Below, in pieces: positions 22,046-36,100 of a stretch of 64,000 bases of DNA. The notes beneath the pieces were generated by a model. The model was given only the letters and a program-made list of their open reading frames with translations. It was not told the origin of the DNA and did not search any database. Each line of letters starts with the position of its first letter. Position 1 is the stretch's first letter. The stretch lies in NCBI GenBank assembly GCA_030789695.1, contig CM061139.1, positions 198,187,641 to 198,251,640 on the forward strand. The letters are read 5' to 3'. The translations under genes and the position numbers were made by a program. This stretch comes from Scilla litardierei (taxonomy: Eukaryota > Streptophyta > Magnoliopsida > Asparagales > Asparagaceae).

Positions 22046-22903
22046 GGACATGGAGCTGAGAGTTATGAGGCCACGTATCGAGTGCGTTCTCGCTCGATAT
22101 AGGGAGGAGGCAGAGCCAAGTGGGGCTTCTTCAGTGTGCGCTCATCTCTCACCTTCAGCGAGTTCATCACAGGGCATGACATGTGAGGACGATCTCCAGA
22201 GGCTAGATGTTGGTGCGGCGGACAGTTTGGCGCTTGTGTGTGCGCATTCGTGTTTTGAGTCGTCGGCACAGTCAGTTGAGGCGCGGAGCCAGTGGACGGT
22301 GAGTCTTGATGACAGACATCAGCAGACAGAGTGGATACAGACAGTGTATCGATGTGACCCAGCTGGGGTCAGTCTGCAGAACAGCGGAGAATACGGCGTG
22401 TTTCTCATAGATGATGGCCATGGCGAGCATGAGTTGCTCGCGGACCCGTGGGGTGATGACAGGGATGTTCATGGATTGACAGAAGGCTCATTGGACACTG
22501 GCACGGTGTCATTTGATTCATTCATTGAGTCCGAGCTCGCAGGGTTATCCTCAGAGACAGATGACTTCATCGCAGACATGGCGATGGATGAGGCGGAGAT
22601 GCGTGAGGCTAGGCTCAGACGGCTTCTGAGCTTGGCATGTCTCTCGCAGGGTTATCCTCAGAGACAGATGACTTCATCGCAGACATGGCGATGGATGAGG
22701 CGGAGATGCGTGAGGCTAGGCTCAGACGGCTTCTGAGCTTGGCATGTCTCTCGGAGGATTGAGGTGCCAGAGGACGTGATTTCCGATGCACATGATGGAG
22801 GTTCACATGTCCGATGGTCAAGGCAAGGTGTGTTCATACACGATGGAGTGATAGAGCTGGAGCAGTGCTGAAGAGAGTGTGTGGATTTATCAGCAGGGTA
22901 GAG
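22046..22903 (+). other. Non-RT 3' region of the copia element, with 107-bp tandem duplication
   Basis: Where RT and RNase H should be, there is GC-balanced sequence with no recognised domain. A 107-bp unit is tandemly duplicated (22536-22642 and 22643-22749), starting CTCGCAGGGTTATCC; 107 is not a multiple of three, so any frame through it is shifted. A purine-rich GCAGGGTAGAG just before 22904 is the polypurine-tract candidate. Confidence 0.8.
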
Positions 22904-23806
22904 TGTTGTTTTTTCTGCTAATAAACCCCCCACCTCATAAATCCATGGGCCCCTCACATTATTTAGGGTTGTTGGGAATTGAAGGCCGTTGCCTTCGTGT
23001 TTCCTTTTGTTTCCTTATGCAACCGACAGCCGAATGAAAGCCTATAGAATTTTTTGGCAGAGGCGGGTTGCACTCTTGGTTTTCCAGAGCCAAAAATGAA
23101 AACCAGAGAGCAGAAGGGGATGCTGCCCTTTCTTTTGCAGAGCTAAAAGAAGAGGCTTGGATCAGAAATTGGAGGGGAAGAAGGCTAGCTTGGGAGCTTC
23201 TTCTCGTGAGATCCAAGGTGAGTGTCTGTATTTCTTCTTCCGTGTTTGAGATCTAGAGTCCCTTGGGTAGCTTCCTAGTTTGGGGCTATATTACCAAGGA
23301 GTGATCTCCATTGGTGTGGGATTGGTCCCTTGAGGAGCTCTACGTGTTGTAGAGGCTTTGTTATCAAGGATTCCCACTTGGTTGAGAGTGTGTGTGAGCT
23401 TGGTGAGAGATCTAGGGTTAGGTCTTGTTGCTTGGAGCTTGTCTCTCATTGTGGAGGAAGAAGATGATGGGGTCGGTGTATACCTTGCTTGATCGATAGT
23501 GGAACCGGGTGCATTGGATGCTGGACGTAGGTTGTTCGCAACCGAACCAGGGTAAATCTCTGTCTCTTTTGTATTGCCTTTATTTCGTATTATATTTGCG
23601 TGCCTACATATATCTATCGCAAGATCGTCGAGGGAGTTGGTAGTTGGTGACAACTCTCTCTTGTGCCCGTGAGGTGTTTGGTTTTGTACCTAGGTGACAT
23701 CTCGGTGGAATTCGGGCTTGAGATTGTTTGGCCACCGTTTCCGTGTATTGTAGGTGGCATTGTGCACCTAGCCTTAGTGTTGTGGAGGTGCACCGGGTTT
23801 CCAACA
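22904..23806 (+). repeat. 3' LTR of the RT-less copia
   Basis: Starts TGTTGTTTTTTCTGCTAAT and ends TTTCCAACA, followed by the CAAGG target duplication. Confidence 0.95.
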
Positions 23807-23811
23807 CAAGG

Positions 23812-26800
23812 ATCTTAGCGTTACCACAGTTACCATTTTACCGAGACAGTGGAAGAGAGACAGAACATTAGGAGCGACACAACTGCAACAAGAGTAGAGT
23901 GGCCTATCGTTAGGGCCCATCGTTCCTTTCTTTAACATGTAATTTTGAATCTGCTGTTGAAAGAGTGAAAACTAATTGTACTCGTCCTAAACAATATTTC
24001 GAGTACCACACATTGCAATACAACATTTCTAAAAATTATGCACTTGTCAATTTGTGATTAATTTATTCTGCATTTGACATGGTTTCTCGCGAGGCATGTG
24101 GTTCGTTTATAAGCCCTTCCAACAGAGTTTCATACGGCTCACATAGGGGGATGTGTTGCGTTCTGTTCATAATACTTTATGTATGTTCTACGACTTGTCA
24201 ACTGATACAATGATACTTGGTGATTGGTGTCTTATTTAACTTGACATGGCATCATACTTCATATGCAGGTTCTCTTTTATACTCTGTGAATGGGCACTCA
24301 TCATTTCCATGGCAGCTGGAATCTGAAGGGCAATATAAGAGCACACCAATGCTTGTATCACTTATGACTGGATGTAAGTGATAGTTGTAGTGATCCTTGT
24401 TATTTGAATTAGTTTATATTGTTCAAATAAATTGTCTATGGTGTTCTTGGTGTAAATATAGCCTCTTGTATGCACTTCCCTTCTAAATTGCAGCTTTTAT
24501 CATGAATAAATTACTTAAGCATCTGTTGTGACTTATTGAATTGATGTATTACAACATACATGCCTTGTCCCTTTGTCCTCACATTCCAAATATGCATTAT
24601 CAAGCAGAAGAAACTTAAGATTACAACAGGGTTCAAGCATTTTAAACTAAAAACCTGAATATGCAATGTAGCTTTTTATATATCTTACCATTTTTCTGTT
24701 TAGTTTCTTTTAAGCCAGATAGATCTATAAAGTTGTTAGCTCTGTTACACAATTAACAATTAGTTTGCCCACTTTACTTCAGAGTTTACCTGATGTTGTA
24801 ATAGTCGTGAGCTTGTAGAAAATTGCATGGGTTCTGCTTGATCTGTAACACATTTTTGGTATTAACTCACAACTCACGCAATGTCACAATGGGCAAGATC
24901 ATTGCTTACAATGTCTTCAACCTCGAAATCTTCGTGCAATTTGGGGATCCATACGAGGATAACCTGTGAGCAATGTAACTAATGAAATCTGGTTCCCATG
25001 TAAAGTCATGTTCTATTTCTCCTCTAGGCTTGTCTATCACTATTCTGAAGATCATTTATTGTTTTTGGTCACCTTTAGGCTTTTCCTGCAGTCCATATCC
25101 TACATCTTGGGTATAACTGGAGCCCATTATTGTTCAATGTCCACTACATTTGCATCCTTGATTTAACGCTCGCCAAGATCTTTATCAGACTTCTATAAGA
25201 TTGATCACTTTAATCAAGTCATATACTTGGAATTCTTGGGGTTTTGCAGTTGAGTAATCCACGGGCTTTTCTCTCATCTCTTATGTAGGTGATAGCATGA
25301 GCATTAGCTGCACAAACTTCTGAGTAGAGGCCTGATATTCTTTGATGGATTGTGGAGGCACATCTACTTCCCTTCGCTAGCAGCTTATGATTTGTCCTCT
25401 GCTAGGATCCACTGTGTATGATTTGTCTTGTATAAATATAAGTAATTTTCTGTTAGTGATTTGTTGTACCTGAAGTTTAAGGCAGACGGGTATCAATTTT
25501 CCACTGCCGTTCTTGTCAATGAAAATCTTGGCGATTCTTTTGTATGATCTGGTGTACACTTACTCAGTCCATGCCTTATGTTGTAGTATTCCATTGTTTC
25601 CTTTTATTCCGGTATTTGGTACGAAGTGGCTGAACCATGTTCCATCAATTCGAACCATGTGACTGTAATCATGGTGCCTTATCACACTGGTCAGCAATTG
25701 GTTGGTGGATTCTTATCAGAGGTTCATCCTGGTTAAATCTATGCCCTGATTAAATCTATGTCCTATAGTTCTTCAGCGCATGATTTTCTCAACATCTATG
25801 CAAATGTAGGCATTTTTGAAGGGGGAAGGGAGATCTTGGTGGTGGTTCGTAATATCATGCTCTGAACAACCCTATGCAAGCTGTTGCCTGTTCTTCAGAT
25901 GTCAATTTGTTGCTAATATTTGGCTTCATCCTATTCATGTGCATGATATCCTTGATTCCTACCAAATTTTCGTGTAGCATGTGGTCGGAGAAAGATAAGA
26001 AGTCTAGATTAAAATTGAGCCCATTTCAGGATATGCCGATCAATAAAGGTGGCAAGGGTTTATTGTTTGGAAGATGTCAGAGTTCCCAACACCAATTCAC
26101 CACGTCTGTTCTTGTTTTTGCTCAGAAATATTACTTTATATTTGCTTCCTCTGTTGTTGTTGGGTGGCATTGAGGATTAGGGCAATGATCCTTGAACTCC
26201 TGATAATTCTCCAAACCTTTCTCCCAGGGCATCCACATGATATCATTCATTTTCCGATTGAAGAATCAGCTGTTTCTAATGATTTTCTTTGAATGAAAAT
26301 TGGCCATTTAAGGGTATTCATATGGGCAAATTCTTTACCTTTATATATTGTTTAAAGGAACTGCGTTTCTTTGAGATTTCATACGTTTAGAAAACCAGCC
26401 ACTCCACAATTTGTCTCTGGCAATTCCAATGTGCCATGCATTTGAGTTTGATTGTGTTTTAACATGTTGAAATGCTGATGCACTTTGTCCCAAAAGATTC
26501 ATAATTATTGAACAGACCTTTGCAGGGATTTCTTCAGGTCTGGATCCGAGTTGGATTCTGGTTTGATCCACACCTACCATTGATGCAGTGCGAATCAGGA
26601 TATCCATTAAGAGCTGCAGCCTTCATATTGTGGCCATAACTTGGGCTACCTAAAACAGCAGTTATCAGGCTATGAGAAAACTTGCTACTTTTCTCTGTTG
26701 GGGTGTCCCTTTCTTTGTCAAAGGAAGCTGTTTGGTCATTTTCCTGCACTTTGTTTCAAGCCAAAGGGACTAACAAAATTATACATTTCAAAGATAGACA

Positions 26801-27189
26801 GCAGCTTCCCATCTATTTCAAAGTCACAGCTAATAATATTTATCTTCCTCTTTTCGATTCTCTTCTATACTTCTAAACTAAGCCAAAATCAAATGAAGTT
26901 ACACATTGGAAATTTCTTCTTACCAAATTACATGAACAAACTGTTACACCTTAGTCCCTTTCTTAAACAACCATCTTCCTCCTTGTTCCCTACAACTGCA
27001 GAGGAAGTAACCATAGCTAGCCCAAGTGCCAAGTTATGTTAGGTGGAGGACAGCAACCTCAACACCAAAACTGACACCCCCTCTCCTATTACATTCTAAG
27101 GCACCATTCTCCTTCTGTCTTCACGCTCTATCATTGAAACAAGTTGGAGTTTAGGAGGTTGATCAATTGCACCCACATTGTATGCAATG
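23812..27189. other. Intergenic sequence before GAUT, with one exon-like segment
   Basis: Mostly AT-rich with no TE ends recognised. The 5' part of the GAUT transcript presumably begins near its right end. The only segment with exon character is 24270-24373, listed separately. Confidence 0.35.
24270..24373 (+). pseudogene. Isolated exon-like fragment, unidentified
   Basis: Preceded by an acceptor-like CATATGCAG and followed by a strong donor-like GTAAGTG. One frame reads SLLYSVNGHSSFPWQLESEG and then QYKSTPMLVSLMTG without stops. The composition looks like a real protein exon, but I do not recognise the family and found no partner exons between the copia element and GAUT. It may be an orphan gene fragment or a chance ORF. 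Confidence 0.3.
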
Positions 27190-30100
27190 ATGCAGCTTCA
27201 CATATCCCCAAGCATGCGGCATGTTACGGTGTTACCTGGAAAAGGGTTCAGGGATTTCATCAAGGTGAAGGTGACGTCGCGACGCCTGTCTTATCGGATG
27301 GTGTTCTACTCACTCCTCTTCTTGACGTTCTTGCTTCGGTTTGTGTTCGTGCTTATGGCGATGCAAACGATTGAAGGAGAGACAGCGTGCTCCTCGTTAG
27401 GTAAGAAGAATTTCCTACTGCATGCTTTCTTAATTGGAATTGTTGAAGTGTCTGTGTTTTCCACGCATTTTTGATACTTTCATGGCTTATAATTCTAATT
27501 GTTAGAAGCATTTTGCCCCTTCACACAAGTAGCTGTTATCTTCCTACCCGATTCTTCTATCATTATCTATAAACAAAACTTAATTTTTTGTGATTAGCTA
27601 CTTTATTATAATTCTTTTCTGACTTCTGTTCTCGGTTGTTGAATGAAACTAGCAAATGATATTAACAAATAATTATGTGTTGGCTGATATACTTTTGATA
27701 GTGATAGCTGGTTATGTAGAAAGTGTTGTTCCAACTTGTACAAGGAGCCCTTAGTGATGAACTTCTACAGGTTATTAGAGCGCTTGCATGTGTGGCAGCA
27801 AGCTCAGAATTTTGGGGTGGTGCAACCCACACAAGCTAGACTTATTTTCTTTCTTTCCTGTTGGACAGAGGTTGTGAGTCATTCACTTTAAGATTTGGTC
27901 AAAACGATGAGAGATTTACTTTCTTTTTTTTCTTATCGGAATGCTATTTACTCCACACTGAGACTCTAAGCTGTAGAAAGTTGCCACTGAGGCAGCAGTA
28001 CAGTAGGCCGGTGGCTTACGATAGGTATCAGGTTTTGTTTCCAGACCTGGCTGTGATATTTGATAAAAGAATTCAAAAAATAAAACGGAAAACGTTAGTA
28101 TTTCAACGTCACTTAACAGCAAATTACAGGAGTAACTTGAATCTGATATGCCTTTGACTGTCTTTTATTTAAAAAGGGAAACAGTTTAAAGAGAGGTGCT
28201 CTGGGTTTGAAGGATACTTCAACTACCAATGCTAAAAGACACAAAATTGATGAGGAATGTATTTTTATCCTTTGTCCTTGCTGCATGCCACCTGAATGCA
28301 AAGTAAACTGGTAGAAGATAGTCGAAACTCAAAAGTAAACAACTCAGTCAATAGAATTGTCTTTAGATGTGAAAGTTCATCTTTTCATATTAAGTTCAAA
28401 AAGAGCGAACACGGTGCAGTTCAGATAAATTTAATGATTGGTAAAAATTTTAAAATCTGCATCTTCACATTAATTCTTCCCTAGGATGCTGCTGGTTGAA
28501 CCAAGAACAAGGTCTTATTGTATTACGGTACCCTGCAAGCTAAAGTAACAAGTTTTACTGTGTGAAATTTCTTTGTGGCCGTTTAAATGGATCTTTTACC
28601 CAACTTTAACCAAAAAGGTAAAGATGTTATGGGGTTCAGGAAGGGATACGAAACCAACTGTTGACAGTGTATTTATCCTCTGATGTGAATCCATAAAAAG
28701 TAAAATTGGAAACCAAGGAGGTATTTAGTGCACTGGTTAATGTGTAAGATGAAATGTGTAAGATGACAGAAGGCAAGACCAGTGTTTGGTCCCTGGGAGG
28801 GACAATATGTTGCATGGTGCACCTTATGGTCCGAAAATTCGGATCTGCTGAATTTGAGTATAGATTTAAAAGTAAAGGCAGAAATATATGAATTCTGATG
28901 ATCACTTCTAGTGGTAGAACGTGTAATTAGAACTACCACAGATCCAAAAATGTGATAGATGACTAATGGAAGTAGCTGGCTTGTTGCAAGAGTAGTTTGT
29001 TGCTACAGTGATGGAGCTGCTGAAGCTTCATCTTTATTAGTAAGTTTTGTTACTTGATATACTGTAAATGGTATAATTTGCTTGATTTTGTGAACTATCC
29101 TTATATTATCTGGTTAGAGCAGAAGTTTCAACCACAGATGCAAAGTCAGGGGGACAAGAGAGAGTGTTGTATAGTCACAATTAAAGTAGCTAATGAGGAA
29201 TTCGAGCTCTGCAACGCTTATTTTTATATTCTTATGTAAATATTTCTTTCAAAAAATCATGTTATGATAACAATGCTTGTATGAAATTTTCTGATTTCTG
29301 TTATCCATTGGAAATATATGGTTTCACATTGTAGATTTGAATTTCGTGTTACTTCATTCCTTTACTTGGACAAAAGAAGCTATGAATAAATATAGGAGGC
29401 ATTCCTTTCTTGCTACATACTCATGACTGCATCAAAGAGCAAGGGTTTTGATCTCTTATTTGCCACCGCAGGATGCATAGGGAAAAGACTTGGACCCGGG
29501 ATATTTGGAAGGAAGCTTGAGGCCATGGTATTCTCTGAAGTTCACTGATTAAGTTCTATCCAAATTTCACACACCCACACCACTACGTACACACAAGAAG
29601 CACCCCCTCCCTACTCAAACAAAAATTCCCCCTTCTCAGCACCAATACACAACCCCAGCAAATGGCCACCCACAACCCAGAAAAGGAAAGCTATTAGCAG
29701 CCAGTCTAATGGAATGGGTTTTTTATTTGTTTTTTTCCCATGCAATTGAAATTTAAAATTTTTTCTCCAGGAAATCCCTGATGAAATATATCGTGTTTTG
29801 GAAGAAGATGACATGGAGACATCCGAAGTAGGATCAGATGCCCCACAGTCTCTTGACGAGTTCATCAGAGAGATGAAGAACAACATGTCAGATGCTAAAA
29901 CCTTTGCCTTGAGACTGAAAGCCATGGTATGCTATCAGATGATAGATCACACACACACACACACACACACAACCTCCTCACTCCCACACACACACACACA
30001 CACGCCACCCCATCCACCCCCACAAAAAAATACCCACGTACTCACTATTGTGTGCGTGCACATGCAGAGACACATGCTTATAAATTTTAAGCCATATAAG

Positions 30101-33100
30101 ATATGTTACTTCCATTATTGCAGTTAATCATGGCAGGGAAGTATAATCATATAGCCTAGTTGCAGTAACAAAACTATGGTCCAACACCTAATGTCTCTAT
30201 CACAGCTATAATTCAAATTTTGAAAGGGAAAGAAATGTAATGTATTTTCACCACCAGTCCCTTACCGACCGAAAGGCATTATATTTAGTTAGGATTTAAT
30301 TTGAACTTTGGTTAGGATTTTATTTGCTTTATTTGCTAGGATTTTAGTTGATTTAGTTGATTTATTTACATTTACTTATGTCTGCATGTGCAGTGCACAT
30401 AGAAAACTCTACAAACAAGCTTGTTTCTCTTGGAGGGGGATGATCAGGGAATAAACAAAAATTGTTTGAGAACAACCTTCTTTAAATCTATTTATCATGA
30501 GAGTTGAGAGTAGGTGCGCAAAGTTCCTAGGCGAGAGGTTCGAAATCTGTTCTTTAGTTGTCGAATCCCTAGCTTTCTAATCCTAATAACAATTTCTTTC
30601 CTAATTTCTTATTTTCCCTTCACCTAAAAGGCTAAAATCCAAGATCTAGAACACTAGATCTGTTTTTGTTTTTGTCATGCACCAATATCAAGCTGAATTT
30701 TCTGATATGTTTTTATCAATCAATTTCCCTTAAATTTTTCTTAATTTCTGAAATTTTCAGAATTGTTTTTTGAAATTTAAAGAATCTTTTAGATCCACAA
30801 AAATAAGTCAGCCATAAAAAATCCTAACAGTCAGTTTTCCTTTGGGAATTTTTTGTTATTTTCTAGGATTTCCAGATTTTTTTTGGATTTTCTTATTCAA
30901 GAAAAAAAATCAAAAAAGAAGAAAAAAACATTGTTCTTCTTCAACATCCGAACTCTAACCCTAAACCCAAATCCCATTTCAAAACCATCACCGATGCCGC
31001 CGCCACCATCTTTCTCCTCCACCATCGCCATCGTCACCATCCGAAACCACCATTGTCATTCTCTACTGGGATCGTTGTTGCCACCATAGTCGCCATTGCT
31101 TATCACCCAAACAACTTTATTGTTGTTACCACCAACATCAAACGTCCCTGTTAACTTCCATAATACCTTTATCAGTGCATGTTGATGCTGACACATCTAA
31201 CTCTAGAGAAGAATGACATCAAAAAGGTGTCAGAATTCGATTGGATCATAAATGCTACAATATCAGCTTCGGTAAGCTATTTTGATAACAAGACGATCCA
31301 TCAAGCTAACATTGTTCATTGGTTCAGTCCGAGCCAACTTGAACTAATCATAGGCTGACTCAAGCCGGCAAGCCGTTGACCGGCCGACAGTTTAGCCAAG
31401 TTATTGATTTCGTTGACTGAGCCGCGTCTTGCTATATTGTCTGAGCTGTCATATGCTACAGTCTGACTTGCTACTTTTCACAACTTTTCAAGATTTTTTG
31501 ATTTTGCTACATCGCATTTTCCCATTTTTTTCGGATTTTTGAGGGATTTGTCAGCTATTTTCATGTTCGTTCATTGTTTTGAAGATTTTGAAACTGTTTT
31601 AAGCCCGATTTTTAAGTCGTTTGAGCCGGTAACAAGCCCAATCAAGCCATCTACATATCTTGAGGAATTTAAGTCAATTGTAGCCATTCTTTTTTATACT
31701 AGTGACCACTAGTATATCGATAAATCTTTTCGAATAGAATATAAGCGTCCGATGTTAAGACGAATTCCACTCTTTTATGAATTCAACGATATGTATGAAT
31801 ATATGATTGGGAGTATTATTTGAAAGCTTTCTTATCACATTTTAAATTTTGAATGAAAAGAAATATGTGTGTGTTATTACAAGTTAGATGGAAAAGTAAT
31901 ATCATGTTTCTTTTTAACTTTGGTTAGTGTTTAAAGTCGATCTTCGTTGTTGATATCTTCTCAGTTACTACTCCCTCCCGCCACTATCAACTTCAAGGAT
32001 TGAAAGTAACTTAAAACTTGAAGCATTTTTTTATAGAAGTGTTTTTCTGTGAAATAAAAGCTAAACAGGAGTTGATCAGAAAGAAGCGAGTAAAGACTAC
32101 AAGTCATGTCAGAACCTAATATAAAGTTTGAGCCTAAGCACAAGCATGAGCAAGATCCTGAGTATGATGTAGAGACAAATTAATCTTGAGCTCGTATAAG
32201 AACACAAGATTATTATCGAGACAGAGCTAGAGACTCAACCTAATCCTGATCTAGCAATGCAGTTTGAGCTTGAGCCATTTATTGATCTTACGTCAGATCT
32301 CTAGATAGAGATACCACTTGAGCTGATTGAGCACGTCAACTTCGTCCTTTTTGATCCGTCACACCTTACCAATCAACAAGTTTTGCGAGTCTCTTTTTCT
32401 TCAATGATCTTGATACATTCTTCTAAAGATCCTCAGCTACTTGTTTATATTTTAAGTCATTTTTAAGTTTAAGAACACGTAATTTTCAACTTCAGCCTAT
32501 TTTTTCTTCCTTATAACCATTTACTATGTGGTGAATTTTACCAAACCAGGAAGAATGATAGTGATCAGGTTCTATTTAGTTAGGATTTATTTGAATATTA
32601 GTTAAAATTCTATTTCTTTTGTTTGGTAGGATTTCAGTTGATTTATTTAGATTTGCCTATATACGCATGTATTGTGCGCGTAGACAACTCTATAAATAAG
32701 CTTGAATCACTCGGAGGGGATGTTCAGAGACTGAATAAAAATTGTCTGAAAAAAATCTTCTTTAAATATCTCTCATGAGGAGTTGAGAGTGGGTGCGTGA
32801 AGTTCATGGGCGAGAGGTTCAAATTCTATCCTTTGGTTGTCAACTCCCTAGCTTTCTATTTCTAATCCCAATTTCTTTCCCAATTTCTTGTTTTCCCATA
32901 ACCGTAAACCTTAGATCTAGAACACTAGATCTTTTTTTGCTTCCGTCATGCATCAGATAGTATATAGTATATACTATATAAGAAGATTAGGAAAACAATT
33001 TTCTTAGCAGAATTAATAATTTTGTTGGTTGATAATTCTTGTAATAAAAAAGCCAAGATGGTTATTAGAAAGTTCGCTATTGAATGAATGAATAAATTGA

Positions 33101-36100
33101 TACATGTATGACAATTTGGGTTAGAAATACAAAATTATAAGATTTGGACTATATATGTTTTCTTTTATCTTATACTTGCCTGTCTGTCTATATATGTTTT
33201 GTTTTTTTTATTGAAGAACAAAATCTATGAATATTACATTCTCAAAACTATGCTTCCTTTTGGTTCTATTAGCAGAGTGTGATACTTTGTAGAATGAATG
33301 ATGAGACGGTGATATGTAGAATGAATGATGAGACGGTGATAATGTCATTTTAATTTGACATTAATTTAAAAAACTGAAAACAATCAGTTGATATCTGAAA
33401 ACATGAAGTATACATTCAGGAATGAGGTTTGTTACATGTATTTTGACCTCTTTAACATGTTTACCTAAGTTTGCTTTTGCTTTTGTATGTAATCAATTGT
33501 ATTTCCAAAAATGCTTTTTCATCTTATGTTGATACTGATACAACAAAGTGGTTTGTTACATGGATTTTTGATTTTGGTTAGATTAGTGTTATATATATTG
33601 TTTTTTCTTAAATTTATTATACAGTTTTGCTAATTGAAGTGGGCACCACAGGTATCCCTCCTAGAACAAAAGACCCGTACAGCAAAGATCCAAGAGTACC
33701 TCTACCGCCATGTTGCATCCAGCAGCATCCCAAAACAGCTCCACTGCCTTACTCTCAGCCTGGCCCATGAACACTCCACCAATGCCGCTGCTCGCCTCCC
33801 TCTCCCTCCACCTCATCACATGCCTTCTCTTGTCGACAACTCACTAAACCACTTTGTTGTTGCCTCGGACAATGTCCTTGCTACTTCAGTTGTTGCTTCC
33901 TCCCTAATACACAACTCCCTCCGTCCAGATACTGTGGTCCTCCACATAATCACCGATCGCAAGACTTATGCCCCCATGCAGGCTTGGTTTTCATTACATC
34001 CGCTGGAGCCTGCAGTTGTGGAGGTTAGAGGGTTGCACCATTTTGACTGGTTTACAAAGGGGAGGGTGCCAGTGATGGAGGCTATGGAGAAGGATCGCAA
34101 AGCAAGGTCGATGTTTCGTGGAGGATCGTCGGCAATTGTGGCAAATATAAGTGAGAAGCCTATTGTTGTGGCAGCGAAGTTGCAGGCATTGAGCCCGAAG
34201 TATCACTCAGTAATGAATCATATTCGGATACATCTTCCTGAGGTGAGGGCACAATAAGTTACTCTAGCTTTCTATCACTGCTAAAAATCTATTAAACAGA
34301 AGTTTAGTATTACTTTTGATGCAATTTGACTTTGAAAGGAGGAAAAATAGTCATCATATCCTCTTATTCCACAATTGAAATATCTAAAAACGACTATAAA
34401 GTGCTTTCCCAAGAAGCTCCAAGCTTCATATGGAAGCTTGCAGTAGCAACTACAAATAATTTAAGTGAAAAGAAAGCAACAAACAAAGATATCGTCATTC
34501 ACTTTTTATTGTCCATTTTTCGTCTCTTTTTTGGATGAATAGAGTGGATACTCCCAAGTTCCCAGTTCCTGGCCTTTTCTCCATGGCAGAGAAAATTCCT
34601 CTAAACATGTCTTGAGCTTACCGATTTAAACCCTTTTCACCTTACACTTTTCCAGTACTTCTAAGTTACCCTTCTGTTTCTTATTTTCTTAGTTTACTAA
34701 CAGCTTTCTGTAGTTCACTTGCAAAGAAGCTACCAATATTTCTTCAATGAAAGTTTTTTTAAAAAAGAAACTTCTCTTTCTTTTTTCTTTTCTTCCTTTT
34801 GATTGCATTATTCTACAATTCTGACAAGTAACAAGGGACACCACCACCTTCTTGAAACTTGCCAAATTCCAAGCAACCCCACAAGAGTACAATTGTTTAT
34901 CCCAAGCCTGCAACATTTAATCACATGCCTGCTCTTTTTGCTTTTTTTTCTTTTTTTAAAGTATTGGTCTTTGAAAGAAGCATGGTGGCTGTACTCATTT
35001 CCTTAAAAAATATATCTAACTAGAGTCCATCTATCCCTTGTGATGTCCTCTCTTTCCAATTCTTCAAAATGGAAATTAACAAGAATGATTAATAGATGCT
35101 GATATGAGTTATTTTTTTTGAGAAAAATCCTGAAAAACTTTCCTTTAATTTTATTTTCTTTGGAGAAAGGTGTAGTATGAACACTTTGTTTCACTTATCG
35201 GGAGGACACCGAGGCATTGTAGAATACCTAAAAGATCATATAGGAATTTCTCTTTTCAAGACTACAAAATGAGTATCTCAATCACATGGTACACATTTGG
35301 CAAGACAACAAAATGAGTACACATGGACACATTTCCTCTCCAATATGCAACATGTAGCGAAGTAAGAGAAGGACAAGTGGAAAAGAACAATCATAGAACA
35401 AACACGTGACTACTCTCAGAACAACCTAGTGAACATCAATCCAAAATGTCAACTTGTTACGTTCACATGTCTATTGATTTAAATATCAACCAATACGGCA
35501 GATTTATCGGCCGATAAATCGGTATTAGAACCTTATTGCTGCTATAGTAGTATTTATATTGGGTTTTCAAATGCATCTAATATTGGACCATATCGGGCGC
35601 TATTTTAGATATATCGACCTGATATTTATTGGGCTGATACAATCTGATATTGGTTCTTTTCTTGGGTGTGTATTTGAAATTGAGTTTGGGTTGAAATCAA
35701 ACCAAACCTGATAAATTAGGTTTTCTTTCACAAACGGGAGCAGCATCATGCGAAACTAAAAAACCAATTTGAAGCGATGTGATATGATCCATTTGCAATT
35801 TGGGGATAAAAATAGTGTTTTAATGGATTTGGAGGAAAAAGGTAAGATTTTATTGGATCTCGAAGAAAAATAATAAGATAGTTGACTTCTTTCGAGAGGA
35901 GGCTGCTCTCCTATCTTTTAATTCGAAAAAAGCCTAACTCTCTACAAACTTGGTTCTATCAACCTCCTAGTGATTCTTCTTCACAAAATTCAGCCTAATC
36001 TCTCAAACCCTAGCCACCATATAATTATAATGACTAATTTTTCCAGAATTACAGAAATTACAAAAATGCCCATGAAGCCCAAAATTACAAAATTGCCCAT

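Larger units (their letters stand above)
18180..23806 (+). mobile_element. Ty1/copia element lacking reverse transcriptase
   Basis: LTRs at 18180-19076 (897 bp) and 22904-23806 (903 bp) both start TGTTGTTTTTTCTGCT and end TTTCCAACA. The flanking 5-bp duplication CAAGG is perfect (18175-18179 and 23807-23811). A primer-binding site TGGTATCAGAGC sits at 19079-19090. The LTRs differ at only about ten sites by eye, so insertion is recent. The 3.8-kb interior codes for gag, protease and an integrase-like region, then a repetitive acidic tail. No reverse transcriptase or RNase H is present in any frame, so mobility must have come from another element. Confidence 0.93.

Noticed and set aside
21882..22736. 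284-codon frame overlapping the end of the copia integrase frame
   Set aside because: Different frame from gag-pol, no RT motif, broken by the 107-bp duplication.
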